A stretch of 64,000 bases of DNA from NCBI RefSeq assembly GCF_001598435.1, contig NZ_BCYY01000016.1, positions 1 through 64,000 of the forward strand. The letters are read 5' to 3'. Numbering within the stretch: the first letter of the stretch is position 1; each line of letters starts with the position of its first letter. This document shows positions 17,587-26,014 of this stretch, one piece after another. This DNA comes from Sphingomonas pituitosa NBRC 102491 (GTDB taxonomy: Bacteria > Pseudomonadota > Alphaproteobacteria > Sphingomonadales > Sphingomonadaceae). Below the pieces are notes generated by a model that was not told the origin of the DNA, did no database searches, and saw nothing but the letters and a program-made list of their open reading frames with translations. The translations under genes and the position numbers were made by a program.

Positions 17587-18732
17587 ATGTCCATCCCGCT
17601 CGATTATGAAATCCTGCGCCTCATCTGGTGGGCGCTGCTGGGGGTGCTGCTGATCGGCTTCGCGCTGACCGACGGCTTCGATCTGGGAACGGCGGCGCTG
17701 CTGCCGTTCGTGGCCCGCAACGACGAAGAACGCCGCATGGTGATCAACACCGTCGGCCCGACCTGGGAAGGCAACCAGGTGTGGTTCATCCTGGGCGGCG
17801 GCGCCATCTTCGCCGCCTGGCCGTTCGTCTATGCGGTCAGCTTCTCGGGCTTCTACCTCGCGATGTTCCTGGTGCTGGCGGCGCTGATCCTGCGTCCGGT
17901 CGGCTTCAAATACCGCTCCAAGCGCCCCGACGCCGCCTGGCGTTCGCGCTGGGACTGGGCGCTGTTCGTCGGCGGCTTCGTGCCCGCCCTCGTCTTCGGC
18001 GTCGCGGTGGGCAACGTGCTGCTGGGGGCACCCTTCCGGCTCGATAGCGATCTGCGCTCCTTCTACGAAGGCACGCTGCTCGGCCTGTTCACGCCGTTCA
18101 GCCTGGTCGCCGGCCTGCTCTCGGTGGCGATGCTGGTGCTGCACGGCGCCGGCTGGCTGAGCCTGAAGGCCGAGGGCATGGTGGTGGAGCGCGCGCAGCG
18201 TTTCGGCACCGTGGCCGCGATCCTCGCGATCGTGCTGTTCGCGGTGGGCGGCGCGTTCGTTGCGTACGGCGACATGGGCTATCGCCTGGTCGGCGCGGTC
18301 GATCCGAGCGGTCCGTCCAACCCGCATCTGATCCAGACGGTGAAGGCGCCGGGCGCGTGGCTGGCCAATTACGGCACCTATCCGTGGATGCTGATCGCCC
18401 CGGCGCTCGGTTTCCTGGGCCCGGTGCTGGCGCTGATCGGCATCCGTGCCCGCAGCGGCGCGCTGGTGTTCACCGGTTCGTCGCTGGCGAATGTAGGCAT
18501 CATCGCCACGGCCGGCCTGTCGATGTTCCCGTTCATCCTCCCGAGCTCGATCGACCCGGCCTCCAGCCTCACCGCTTGGAACGCCTCGTCGAGCCACCTT
18601 ACGCTGTTCATCATGCTGGTTTGCACGCTGGTCTTCCTGCCGATCGTGCTCGCTTACACCGCCTGGGTGTACAAGGTGATGTTCGGCCGCGTCAGCGGGG
18701 AAGAGCTGCGGCTCAACCCCGACCTCTACTGA
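17587..18732 (+). CDS. cydB: Cytochrome bd ubiquinol oxidase subunit II
   Basis: 381 residues, the family length. It starts with DYEILRLIWWALLGVLLIGFALTDGFDLG, in which LIGFALTDGFDLG is the diagnostic CydB pattern, followed by GPTWEGNQVWFIL. Eight or nine membrane helices are visible. It pairs with CydA. It begins 21 bases after cydA with AAGGAGAAAGAAC before the ATG. Confidence 0.97.
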   Translation: MSIPLDYEILRLIWWALLGVLLIGFALTDGFDLGTAALLPFVARNDEERRMVINTVGPTWEGNQVWFILGGGAIFAAWPFVYAVSFSGFYLAMFLVLAALILRPVGFKYRSKRPDAAWRSRWDWALFVGGFVPALVFGVAVGNVLLGAPFRLDSDLRSFYEGTLLGLFTPFSLVAGLLSVAMLVLHGAGWLSLKAEGMVVERAQRFGTVAAILAIVLFAVGGAFVAYGDMGYRLVGAVDPSGPSNPHLIQTVKAPGAWLANYGTYPWMLIAPALGFLGPVLALIGIRARSGALVFTGSSLANVGIIATAGLSMFPFILPSSIDPASSLTAWNASSSHLTLFIMLVCTLVFLPIVLAYTAWVYKVMFGRVSGEELRLNPDLY

Positions 18733-18744
18733 GGAGTAACCCCC

Positions 18745-18861
18745 ATGTGGTATTTCGCCTGGATCCTGGGAACCTGCCTGGCCGTCGCGGTCGCCGTGCT
18801 CAACGGCATCTGGCACGAGTTCCACTCCGACCCTTCGTCGGATGTCACGGTTCTCGACTGA
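18745..18861 (+). CDS. cydX: Cytochrome bd small subunit CydX
   Basis: A 38-residue single-helix protein starting MWYFAWILGTCLAVAVAVLN, the hallmark of CydX/YbgT-type subunits, with a short acidic tail. In the family it binds CydA and stabilises the hemes. It starts 12 bases after cydB, with GAGGAG upstream (GAGGAGTAACCCCCATG), and completes a cydABX operon that ends in the hairpins directly downstream. Confidence 0.95.
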   Translation: MWYFAWILGTCLAVAVAVLNGIWHEFHSDPSSDVTVLD

Positions 18862-18867
18862 TCCCAT

Positions 18868-18899
18868 GGCGGAGCGATCGACTAGGCGATCGCTCCGCC
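18868..18899 (+). terminator. 13-bp perfect hairpin after cydX
   Basis: GGCGGAGCGATCG and its exact complement are separated by the 6-base loop ACTAGG, 6 bases past the cydX stop. There is no T-tract; the true terminator follows 16 bases later, so this first hairpin may stabilise the cydABX message. Confidence 0.5.
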
Positions 18900-18915
18900 G
18901 TGCAGGAGGAGAGGG

Positions 18916-18950
18916 AAGGCGGCGAACCGGAACCGGTTCGCCGCCTTTTT
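18916..18950 (+). terminator. Rho-independent terminator of cydABX
   Basis: A perfect inverted repeat (AAGGCGGCGAACCGG, CCGGTTCGCCGCCTT) is followed by TTTTT. In the opposite sense its A/T edges could also end transcription of the small minus-strand gene that stops at 18961. Confidence 0.85.
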
Positions 18951-18960
18951 CCGTTCTGGA

Positions 18961-19119
18961 TTACATCGGGTCGCCAGCCGCGCGGCGCTCGAAAATCGCC
19001 GCCAGTTCCAAGTGCAGCCGCTTGTGGCGCTCGTTAGGCGCACGGGTCGCACGGTCTCGCTCCTGCTCGGCACGCAGGCGGAAGTGGCTCGTAAGGGGGG
19101 CCGTTCGGGGGGAGTTCAT
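18961..19119 (-). CDS. Small hypothetical protein, 52 residues
   Basis: I do not recognise it. The frame from ATG 19117-19119 to TAA at 18961 encodes a highly charged, helical protein: Arg/Glu-rich (FRLRAEQERDRATRAPNERH) followed by a mixed helix KRLHLELAAIFERRAAGDPM. A GATGGGTAG sequence is the only ribosome-binding candidate. Its stop lies 11 bases from the strong palindromic terminator at 18916-18950, a good end point for a gene on this strand. Composition and position suggest a real gene, but without homologues this is uncertain. Confidence 0.45.
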   Translation of the reverse strand: MNSPRTAPLTSHFRLRAEQERDRATRAPNERHKRLHLELAAIFERRAAGDPM

Positions 19120-19350
19120 CTACCCATCTCAGACAAAAGTGCGACTCGTTCGCAGGGAATTTGGCGGCACACGGACCCGCTCGCCATTCCGTAGAAGTCA
19201 CGGTCTGTACCGATACGGTACGGCGCGCGCGCCCGCCCCGGCGCCGGATGGGACCGACCGTTCTGGAAAGGGAGTGAACGGGAGGCGCACCGGAACCGTC
19301 CTGCGCGGCATCGGGTTGGACAGGCACTTCCCCACGCACAGGAGCGGCCC

Positions 19351-20433
19351 TTGCAGCGATTCATCGCCGAGCTTCCCGGCTGGATGACCAGCATCTTCGC
19401 CATCGTCCTCGCCATCGCAGTGGCCCTGCTCCTCCACAGGCTGGCCTTTTCGCTGGCGCGGCGCGCGGCGGCCCGGACCAGCACCCAGCTCGACGACATC
19501 GTGATCCGGCGGCTCTACCGCCCGGCGCGGTGGCTGCTGATGGCGATCGCGCTCTCCTTCGTGCAACCGGGGCTGGACCTGGGCGCAAGCGGGACGCGCG
19601 CCTGGGCGCAGGCGGCGGGGTTGCTGGTGCCCGGCCTGATCGGCTGGATGCTGGTGGCGCTGCTCGGCGTGCTGTTCGACTGGGTGCTGCTGCGCGCGGA
19701 CGTTACGGTGGAGAACAACCTCCGCGCCCGGCGGCGGCGCACCCGCGCCTCCATCCTCCACCGCATCATCGTGTTCGTCGTGCTGGCGATCACCTTCTGC
19801 CTGATGCTGATGAGCATCCCCAGCGTGCGCAGCATCGGCGTGACGCTGATCGCCTCGGCCGGCCTCGCCGCGCTGGCGGTGGGCGCCGCCGCGCAGCCCG
19901 CGCTCAAGAACCTGATCGGCGGCATCCAGATGGCGTTTTCCGAGCCGATCCGGCTCGACGACGTGGTGATCGTGGAGGGCGAGTGGGGCCGGATCGAGGA
20001 TATCCGCCTCACTTATGTCGTGGTGCGGCTATGGGACGAGCGGCGGCTGGTGGTGCCCGTCTCCCAGTTCCTCGAAAAGAGCTTCCAGAACTGGACGCGC
20101 GAGACCAGCCAACTGCTCGGCAGCGTGTTCTGGTATCTCGATCCCGCCGCCGACATCCCCCGGCTGCGCGCCAAATTGGAGGAACTGGTGAAGGCCAATC
20201 CGCGCTGGGACGGCCGCTTTTTCAACCTGCAGGTGACGGACACCAAGCCCGAGGCGATCGAGGTGCGCGGGCTGATGACCGCCAAGGATGCCTCGACCGC
20301 CTTCGACCTGCGCTGCGACATCCGCGAGGGGCTGCTCGCCTATATCCGCGAGGAGATGCCCGAGGCGCTGGTCCGCACCCGCGGGCTGATCGAGTTTAGA
20401 CCAACGCGTGTGGGGAGCGATTCAATATCCTAA
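19351..20433 (+). CDS. MscS-type mechanosensitive channel
   Basis: 360 residues, TTG start with AGGAG six bases upstream. Membrane helices lie at about 10-30, 55-75, 87-110 and 135-170. The pore-lining helix has the small-residue pattern GLAALAVGAAAQPALKNLIG, then the beta-domain start FSEPIRLDDVVIVEGEWGRIEDI, which is the MscS signature. The C-terminal alpha/beta domain follows. It should open under membrane tension and release solutes on osmotic downshock, which suits the nearby trehalose genes. It stands alone, 231 bases after the small gene; I see nothing else in that gap. Confidence 0.92.
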   Translation: MQRFIAELPGWMTSIFAIVLAIAVALLLHRLAFSLARRAAARTSTQLDDIVIRRLYRPARWLLMAIALSFVQPGLDLGASGTRAWAQAAGLLVPGLIGWMLVALLGVLFDWVLLRADVTVENNLRARRRRTRASILHRIIVFVVLAITFCLMLMSIPSVRSIGVTLIASAGLAALAVGAAAQPALKNLIGGIQMAFSEPIRLDDVVIVEGEWGRIEDIRLTYVVVRLWDERRLVVPVSQFLEKSFQNWTRETSQLLGSVFWYLDPAADIPRLRAKLEELVKANPRWDGRFFNLQVTDTKPEAIEVRGLMTAKDASTAFDLRCDIREGLLAYIREEMPEALVRTRGLIEFRPTRVGSDSIS

Positions 20434-20437
20434 GGCC

Positions 20438-20531
20438 GTCATCCCGGCGAAAGCCGGGATCCAGTCGCCGCTCGGCCGCAGCAAGTGGCTTGACGGAGCC
20501 CCCAATGGATCCCGGCTTTCGCCGGGATGAC
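20438..20531. repeat. REPIN-like inverted repeat
   Basis: Two 26-base arms (20438-20463 and 20506-20531) are exact reverse complements, reading GTCATCCCGGCGAAAGCCGG onward. Each arm is itself a hairpin (ATCCCGGC GAAA GCCGGGAT). A second, variant copy is at 56358-56452. It fills the gap between the convergent mscS and otsA genes and may also act as their terminator. Confidence 0.85.
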
Positions 20532-20572
20532 GAAGCTTCGAACGCGATGGTTTCCGTCGAAGAGCCTCGGAA

Positions 20573-21982
20573 TCACGCCTCGACCGGAAGCCGGGTCTCC
20601 GTCTCCATCGGCACGCTTCTGAGCTCGTCGGTGAACTTCTTGAGCCACCACATCACGTCCTGTTCGTCGACGCCCTGCTTCAGCGCCTGCCAGCGCTCGA
20701 TCCGCTCTTCGAGCGACATGTTGAGCGCCTGGCAGATCGCGTCGGAGACTTCCTCGGCGCTATAGGGGTTCACCAGCAGCGCCTGCTCCATCTGGATCGC
20801 CGCGCCGGCGAATTTGGAGAGGATCAGCACGCCCGGATCCTTCGGATCCTGCGCCGCGACATATTCCTTCGCCACGAGGTTCATCCCGTCGCGCAAGGGG
20901 GTGACCAGGCCGATCTTGGCGGCGCGGTACACGCCGGCCAGCACGTCGCGCGGATAGCCCTGGTTGACGTAGCGCAGCGGCACCCAGTCGAGATCGGCAT
21001 GCGCGCCGTTGATCTTGCCCGACAGGCCCTCCAGCGTGTTGCGGATGCGCTGATAGGTCTCCACCGTCGCCCGCGACGGCGGGGCGATCTGGAGCAGGAA
21101 CACTTCCTTGCGCTGCTCGGGGTAGGTGGTGAGGAAGCGTTCATAGCCAAGGAATCGCTCCTCCAGACCCTTCGAATAATCGAGCCGGTCGACACCGACG
21201 ATCAGCGAACGGCCGACCGAACTGGTGCGCATCTGCTGATACGTCTCGCGCGCGGAATCGCTCTCGGCCAGCGCGGCGAACTCCTTGGCGTCGATGCCGA
21301 TCGGGCAGGCGACCAGCTTCACGCTCTTCAGGCCGATGCGCAGCACGCCGTCGGGCTGGACCACCGCTTCCATCTCGGCGCGGGCGAAGTCGATGAACGA
21401 TTCCATCCATTCCTGGGTGTGGAAGCCGATCACGTCATAGGCGAACAGTGTCTCGATCAGTTCGTGCGCCTTGGGCAGGCTGGAAAGTAGCCGGCGCGGC
21501 GGCCAGGGGATGTGGAGGAAGAAGCCGATGCGGTTCTTGCATCCCCGCCGGCGCAGCTCCTGGCCGAGCGGGAACATGTGGTAATCCTGCACCCACACCA
21601 CGTCATCCGGCTCGATCAGGGGCCGCACGGTGTCGGCAAAGCGTTCGTTCACCCGCTGATAGCCGCCCGCGAAACCGCGCTCATATTCGGCCAGGTCGAT
21701 CCGGTAATGGAACAGCGGCCACAGCGTGCGGTTGGCATAGCCGTTATAATATTCGTCGATGTCCTGCTCTTCGAGGTCGACCGTCGCGGTGGTGACGCCC
21801 TCGCTGCGCTGCATGCTGATCTGGCCGGTGAACTGGTCGGTCTGCTCGCCGGACCAGCCGAACCAGATGCCGCCATTTTCGCGCAGCGCGGCGGCGAGCG
21901 CGACGGCCAGCCCCCCTTGCGCGCCGGAGTTAGAGCCGTTGGGCGCGGTGACGCGGTTCGAGATGACGATCAGGCGGCTCAA
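20573..21982 (-). CDS. otsA: Trehalose-6-phosphate synthase OtsA
   Basis: GT20 enzyme joining UDP-glucose and glucose-6-phosphate, 469 residues. I chose the TTG at 21982 because it gives the canonical start SRLIVISNRVTAPNG and overlaps the GH15 stop in TTGA; longer forms add no family sequence. Visible motifs are GGIWFGWSG, NGYANRTLWPLFHY, VWVQDYHMFPLG, HIPWPP and the phosphate/nucleotide-binding GVDRLDYSKGL. It is the last gene of an otsB-GH15-otsA operon. The trehalose it supplies should protect against osmotic and drying stress. Confidence 0.95.
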   Translation of the reverse strand: MSRLIVISNRVTAPNGSNSGAQGGLAVALAAALRENGGIWFGWSGEQTDQFTGQISMQRSEGVTTATVDLEEQDIDEYYNGYANRTLWPLFHYRIDLAEYERGFAGGYQRVNERFADTVRPLIEPDDVVWVQDYHMFPLGQELRRRGCKNRIGFFLHIPWPPRRLLSSLPKAHELIETLFAYDVIGFHTQEWMESFIDFARAEMEAVVQPDGVLRIGLKSVKLVACPIGIDAKEFAALAESDSARETYQQMRTSSVGRSLIVGVDRLDYSKGLEERFLGYERFLTTYPEQRKEVFLLQIAPPSRATVETYQRIRNTLEGLSGKINGAHADLDWVPLRYVNQGYPRDVLAGVYRAAKIGLVTPLRDGMNLVAKEYVAAQDPKDPGVLILSKFAGAAIQMEQALLVNPYSAEEVSDAICQALNMSLEERIERWQALKQGVDEQDVMWWLKKFTDELRSVPMETETRLPVEA

Positions 21983-23772
21983 CGGATCGAACTCCACGGT
22001 TTGCTCAGCAGGACGGCGCAGTTGATCATGCCGACCAGCGAGTAGGTCTGGGGATAATTGCCCCACAATTCCCCGGTCACGGGGTCGATATCCTCGGAGA
22101 GCAGGCCGGCGGCGGTGCGCCGGGTGAGCATCTCCTCGAACAAGGCGCGCGCTTCGTCGGTGCGGCCGGTGATGTGCAGTGCCTCGATCAACCAGAACGT
22201 ACAGAAGTTGAACGCGGTTTCGGGCAGGCCGAAATCATCCTCGGTATCGTAGCGCAGCATCGTCGATCCGCGCCGCAGCCCGGCCTCGACGGCCTTGAGC
22301 GTATCGGCAAAACGGGGATCGTCGGGCGCGAGGAAGCGCATCTCCAGCAGCTGGAGCAGGCTTGCGTCGAGATCGTCGCCCGAGAAGGTGGCGGAGAAGC
22401 GCTGGGTCTCCTCGCGCCAAGCCTTGTCGAACACGGTCGTGCGGATCGTGTCGGCGCGGGTTTGCCAGAAGGCGCGGCGTTCCTCGAGGCCGAGCGCGTG
22501 CGCGGCGTTGGCCAGTCGGTCGCACGCGGCCCAGCACATCGCCACCGAATAGGTGTGGACGCTCTGGCGGGTGCGCAGCTCCCAAAGGCCGGCATCGGGC
22601 TGGTCGTGATGCTGCCAGGCGCGTTCGCCGACGCGTTCCAGCGCCTCGAAATCCTCGATGCCGGCGATGCGGTACAGCCGCTGGTCGAAGAACGCCTGGA
22701 CGTTGGACAGGACGATCTGGCCATAGGCGTCGTGCTGGACCTGTTCGTAGGCCTGGTTGCCGACGCGCACCGGCCCCATGCCGCGATAGCCGGCAAGATC
22801 GGGCGCCGCGCGCTCCTCCAGCGTCGCCTCGCCCAGCACGCCGTAGAGCGGCTGGATATGGCCGCCGCGCGGCTCGGCGCGGGCATCGTCGACGATGTTG
22901 CGGAGATAGCCGAGATAGGTCTCCAGCACGTCGAGCGCGCCCAGCCGGTTGAGCGCCTGCACCGTGTAATAGGCGTCGCGGATCCAGCAGTAGCGATAGT
23001 CCCAGTTGCGCTGCGAGCCGGCATGTTCGGGGATCGAGGTGGTGAGCGCGGCGACGATCGCGCCGGTTTCCTCATGTTGGCACAGCTTGAGCGTGATCGC
23101 CGAGCGGATAACCACGTCCTGCCATTCGAGCGGAATGTTCAGGCCGCGCACCCAGTGCTGCCACTCGGCGATGCTGTTGAGCAGCATGTCGTCGACGGTC
23201 TCGGCGACGTCGCCGGTGAAGCTCTCGTCGGGGCCGAGGAAGAAGTGGAGCGGCTTCTCGACGCGGAATACGCGTTCCTCGTCCACCATGCCGACCGGCG
23301 CGGTGGTGGTGAGCCGCAGCGTCATCGGCTCGACCAAGTAGCGGAGGTGGTTCGAGCCGCCGATGCGGGTCTTGCAGCCCTTGCCCCAGCCGCAGGTCGG
23401 GCGCAGCTTCACCCGGATGCGCGGGCTGCCCGCCACCGGCTTGACGATCCGCGCGAACGCGACCGGGCGGTACACCCGGCCGAGCCGCTGGAAGCGCGGG
23501 CAGAAATCGGTGACTTCGATCGCGTTGCCGGCGGCATCGGTGTGGCGGCTGACCAGGATGGGGGCGTTGCGGAGATAGTGCTGCTCGACCGAGACGACGC
23601 CGTCGAGCGCGATGTCCCAATAGCCGCCCTCGGGCTCCTCGCCGCCGACCAGCGCCGAGAACAGCGGATCGCCGTCGACGCGGGGCACACAGCCCCAGAC
23701 GAAGCGGCCGGTGCGATCGATCAGCGCGCTGACCTGGCAATTGCCGATCGGCCAGAGGTCGAGATTGGTCAT
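21979..23772 (-). CDS. Glycoside hydrolase family 15 protein (glucoamylase or trehalase type)
   Basis: 597 residues, no signal peptide, so cytoplasmic. An N-terminal beta-sandwich (about 1-240; LDLWPIGNCQVSALIDRTG) precedes the (alpha/alpha)6 barrel with the GH15 signature QRNWDYRYCWIRDAYYTVQA and the C-terminal pattern GNYPQTYSLVGMIN. GH15 members in otsBA operons of this type may be trehalases or glucoamylases; the neighbours favour action on trehalose or on a related alpha-glucan, which is inference. The start overlaps the otsB stop (ATGA) and its own stop overlaps the otsA start (TTGA), so all three proteins are made together. Confidence 0.9.
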   Translation of the reverse strand: MTNLDLWPIGNCQVSALIDRTGRFVWGCVPRVDGDPLFSALVGGEEPEGGYWDIALDGVVSVEQHYLRNAPILVSRHTDAAGNAIEVTDFCPRFQRLGRVYRPVAFARIVKPVAGSPRIRVKLRPTCGWGKGCKTRIGGSNHLRYLVEPMTLRLTTTAPVGMVDEERVFRVEKPLHFFLGPDESFTGDVAETVDDMLLNSIAEWQHWVRGLNIPLEWQDVVIRSAITLKLCQHEETGAIVAALTTSIPEHAGSQRNWDYRYCWIRDAYYTVQALNRLGALDVLETYLGYLRNIVDDARAEPRGGHIQPLYGVLGEATLEERAAPDLAGYRGMGPVRVGNQAYEQVQHDAYGQIVLSNVQAFFDQRLYRIAGIEDFEALERVGERAWQHHDQPDAGLWELRTRQSVHTYSVAMCWAACDRLANAAHALGLEERRAFWQTRADTIRTTVFDKAWREETQRFSATFSGDDLDASLLQLLEMRFLAPDDPRFADTLKAVEAGLRRGSTMLRYDTEDDFGLPETAFNFCTFWLIEALHITGRTDEARALFEEMLTRRTAAGLLSEDIDPVTGELWGNYPQTYSLVGMINCAVLLSKPWSSIR

Positions 23773-24527
23773 GCGTGGACTCCGGCAGCAGTGGCGAGCC
23801 AGGTGAGCACGCCGGTCACGTCGTCGACACGGTAGCGCGCGTCGGTGGGGCGGGGCGGGCCGACCAGCACGCCGGCCCCGCCCAGCAGCGCCACGGCGGA
23901 GAAGCCGGGCTCGTCGGTCACGTCGTCGCCGAGGAACACCGGGCGTCCGGCGGCGAAGCGCGGATCGGCCATCAGCGCGCGGATCGCGCTGCCCTTGTCG
24001 CCGCCGGGGCTGCGCACCTCGACCATCATCTTGCCGTGCTGCAGGTACAGGCCGTGTTCGGCGGCGAGCCGCTCGCCCAGCGCGATGGCATCGGCCTCGT
24101 GCTCGGGGTTCAGCCGGTAATGCACCGCGGCGCCGAGCGGCTTGTCCTCCAGCACCACGCCGGACCGCGCATCGGTGAAGGTGCGCATCGTGGCGAGCGC
24201 CTCCTCCAGCCCGGCGGGCCGCTCGGCGCGTTCGCGGCGGCCGTCGGACCAGCGGAACTCCATGCCGTGGCTGCCGACGATCGAGGGCGTGCGATCGCCG
24301 AACATCGCCGCCAGGTCTTCGGCCGGACGGCCGCTGACCAGCGCGAGGCGGCCGTCGAGTTTTTCCTCCAGCGCGCGGATCAGGTCGACGAGCCTGTCGT
24401 TCACCACCACGCCCTCCGGGCGCTCGGCGAGTTCGACCAGCGTTCCGTCGAAATCGAGGAACAGGCTGGCGGTATCGAGCAGGTCCGCCGGCGGCGGCAT
24501 CAGCGAAACGGGTTCCCGGTCGGGCAT
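23769..24527 (-). CDS. otsB: Trehalose-6-phosphate phosphatase OtsB
   Basis: HAD-superfamily phosphatase that releases trehalose, 252 residues. Catalytic motif SLFLDFDGTLVE lies near residue 25 (two aspartates in DFDGT), and the later metal motif is FLGDDVTDEPGF. A SGRPAEDL segment carries the substrate-loop serine. AGGAG sits 4 bases before ATG 24527, so I prefer it to the ATG four codons upstream. First gene of the trehalose operon. Confidence 0.94.
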   Translation of the reverse strand: MPDREPVSLMPPPADLLDTASLFLDFDGTLVELAERPEGVVVNDRLVDLIRALEEKLDGRLALVSGRPAEDLAAMFGDRTPSIVGSHGMEFRWSDGRRERAERPAGLEEALATMRTFTDARSGVVLEDKPLGAAVHYRLNPEHEADAIALGERLAAEHGLYLQHGKMMVEVRSPGGDKGSAIRALMADPRFAAGRPVFLGDDVTDEPGFSAVALLGGAGVLVGPPRPTDARYRVDDVTGVLTWLATAAGVHA

Positions 24528-24575
24528 GCAACTCCTCATCGGGGCGCCAGCAGACGGGCGCCCTCCACAGGATCG

Positions 24576-25916
24576 TTACGCGCGCGGGACCGATCCGTTC
24601 CCCGATCCGTCGGATTCATGCTGCACCTGCGTTGTGCCGAAGCGCAGCGACAGGCCGTGATAGAGCCGCTCCTTCGAGACGATCTGCGCGGTGAAATCGG
24701 CGATCAACGCGGCGGCGAGCAGCGGCAGCATCAGCCCGCGGCTGGCGGTGGTCTCGGCGATGATGATCACCGCGGTCAGCGGCGCGCGGACCACGCCCGT
24801 GAAATAGGCGACCATGCCCAGCAGCACGATCGTCCCGCCCGGCGCGGTGGGGAAGATCGGGCGAACGAGGTCGCCGACACCGGCACCCACCGACAGCGAC
24901 GGCGCGAAGATGCCGCCGGGGATGCCGGCGACGGCGGTGGCGAGCGTCGTCGCGAACTTGGCGGGGGCATACCACCAGGCGATCTCGCTGCCGGTGATCG
25001 CGGCGCGGGCAGCGTCATAGCCGGTGCCCCAGGTGAGCCCCGTCGCCACCCCGAGCGTCGCCACGACCAGCCCGCAGGCGGCGGCGAAGACCAGTTTATG
25101 GCGGCGGATCGCGACCAGCGGCGGCCACGCCGATCCGCCGGCCGCGAGCATCAGCCGGGAGAAGATGCCACCGGCGACGCCGCCCACCACGCCCGCCACC
25201 GGTGCTGCGAGGATGGCCTGGCCCAGCGGCAGCGTGCTGCGCATCGCGCCGAAATAGACATAGTCCCCGGCAATGCCGAGGCTGGTCATGCCGGCGATCA
25301 GCACCGCGGCCATCACCAGCACCGCCATGCGCTGCTCATAGGCGGCGGCGAGTTCCTCGATCGCGAAGGCGACCCCGGCGAGCGGGGTGTTGAACGCCGC
25401 CGCCACGCCCGCCGCGCCCCCGGCGATGAACACCGATGCGCGGATCGGCACCCGGGCGAGGCGATGGGCATAGCCCATGATCGACGCGGCGACCTGCACC
25501 GTCGGCCCCTCGCGGCCGGTCGAGGCGCCGACCAGCACCGCGCCGATGGTGAGAACCAGCTTCAGCACGACGGTCTTCGCGGCGGTGAGGCTGGTCATTG
25601 CATGTTCGGGGTCGCGGGTCGCCGCCATCACCTGCGGGATGCCCGAGCCGGTGGCGTCGGGGGCGAAGCGGCGCGTCGCCCAGGCGAAGAAGGCGAAGCC
25701 GGCAGGGGTGAGGAGGAGGGGGAGCCACCACCAGGTCCGCTCCAGCATCGTGAACCGGCGCGCGGCCCAATCGGCCGCTTCTGCAAAGCCGAGGGCGACG
25801 AGGCCGATCACGATCGCACCACCGAGAAAGGCGACGCGGCGGCGCCAGGTCTGGGCGGTTGGGCCATGCCGGCGCACGATCGCGCGAACGCGGCGGGTAG
25901 TTTGGTGGCGGTCCAT
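24576..25916 (-). CDS. ClC-family chloride channel or Cl-/H+ antiporter
   Basis: 446 residues with the full ClC motif set: GSGIPQV (anion filter), GREGPTVQ with the gating glutamate, the conserved segment AAFNTPLAGVAFAIEEL with the internal proton-path glutamate, and GIPGGIFAPSLSVGAGVG. The presence of both glutamates favours an H+/Cl- exchanger over a pure channel. There are no C-terminal CBS domains. It starts at ATG 25916 and ends about 50 bases before the otsB start region; possible co-transcription with otsB is not excluded. Confidence 0.93.
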   Translation of the reverse strand: MDRHQTTRRVRAIVRRHGPTAQTWRRRVAFLGGAIVIGLVALGFAEAADWAARRFTMLERTWWWLPLLLTPAGFAFFAWATRRFAPDATGSGIPQVMAATRDPEHAMTSLTAAKTVVLKLVLTIGAVLVGASTGREGPTVQVAASIMGYAHRLARVPIRASVFIAGGAAGVAAAFNTPLAGVAFAIEELAAAYEQRMAVLVMAAVLIAGMTSLGIAGDYVYFGAMRSTLPLGQAILAAPVAGVVGGVAGGIFSRLMLAAGGSAWPPLVAIRRHKLVFAAACGLVVATLGVATGLTWGTGYDAARAAITGSEIAWWYAPAKFATTLATAVAGIPGGIFAPSLSVGAGVGDLVRPIFPTAPGGTIVLLGMVAYFTGVVRAPLTAVIIIAETTASRGLMLPLLAAALIADFTAQIVSKERLYHGLSLRFGTTQVQHESDGSGNGSVPRA

Positions 25917-25977
25917 GCACTCCCTCAGCCTGGCCCCCGCCGCCGGCGCTGTAGCGGGGAGGGGCGGGAAGCGCCAC

Positions 25978-26010
25978 CCTAGATCCTCCCCGTTCCGGGG
26001 AGGATCTAGG
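25978..26010 (-). terminator. 15-bp perfect hairpin after paoC
   Basis: CCTAGATCCTCCCCG and its exact complement flank a 3-base loop, 4 bases past the paoC stop. There is no T-tract, so it is a probable terminator or mRNA-end structure of the aldehyde oxidoreductase operon. Confidence 0.5.
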
Positions 26011-26014
26011 CGCC

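Noticed and set aside
16150..18867. Minus-strand open frame of about 905 codons across cydAB
   Set aside because: It is antisense to clear cydA, cydB and cydX genes, its product is His/Arg/Asp-rich low-complexity sequence, and the wobble-GC bias explains the lack of stops.
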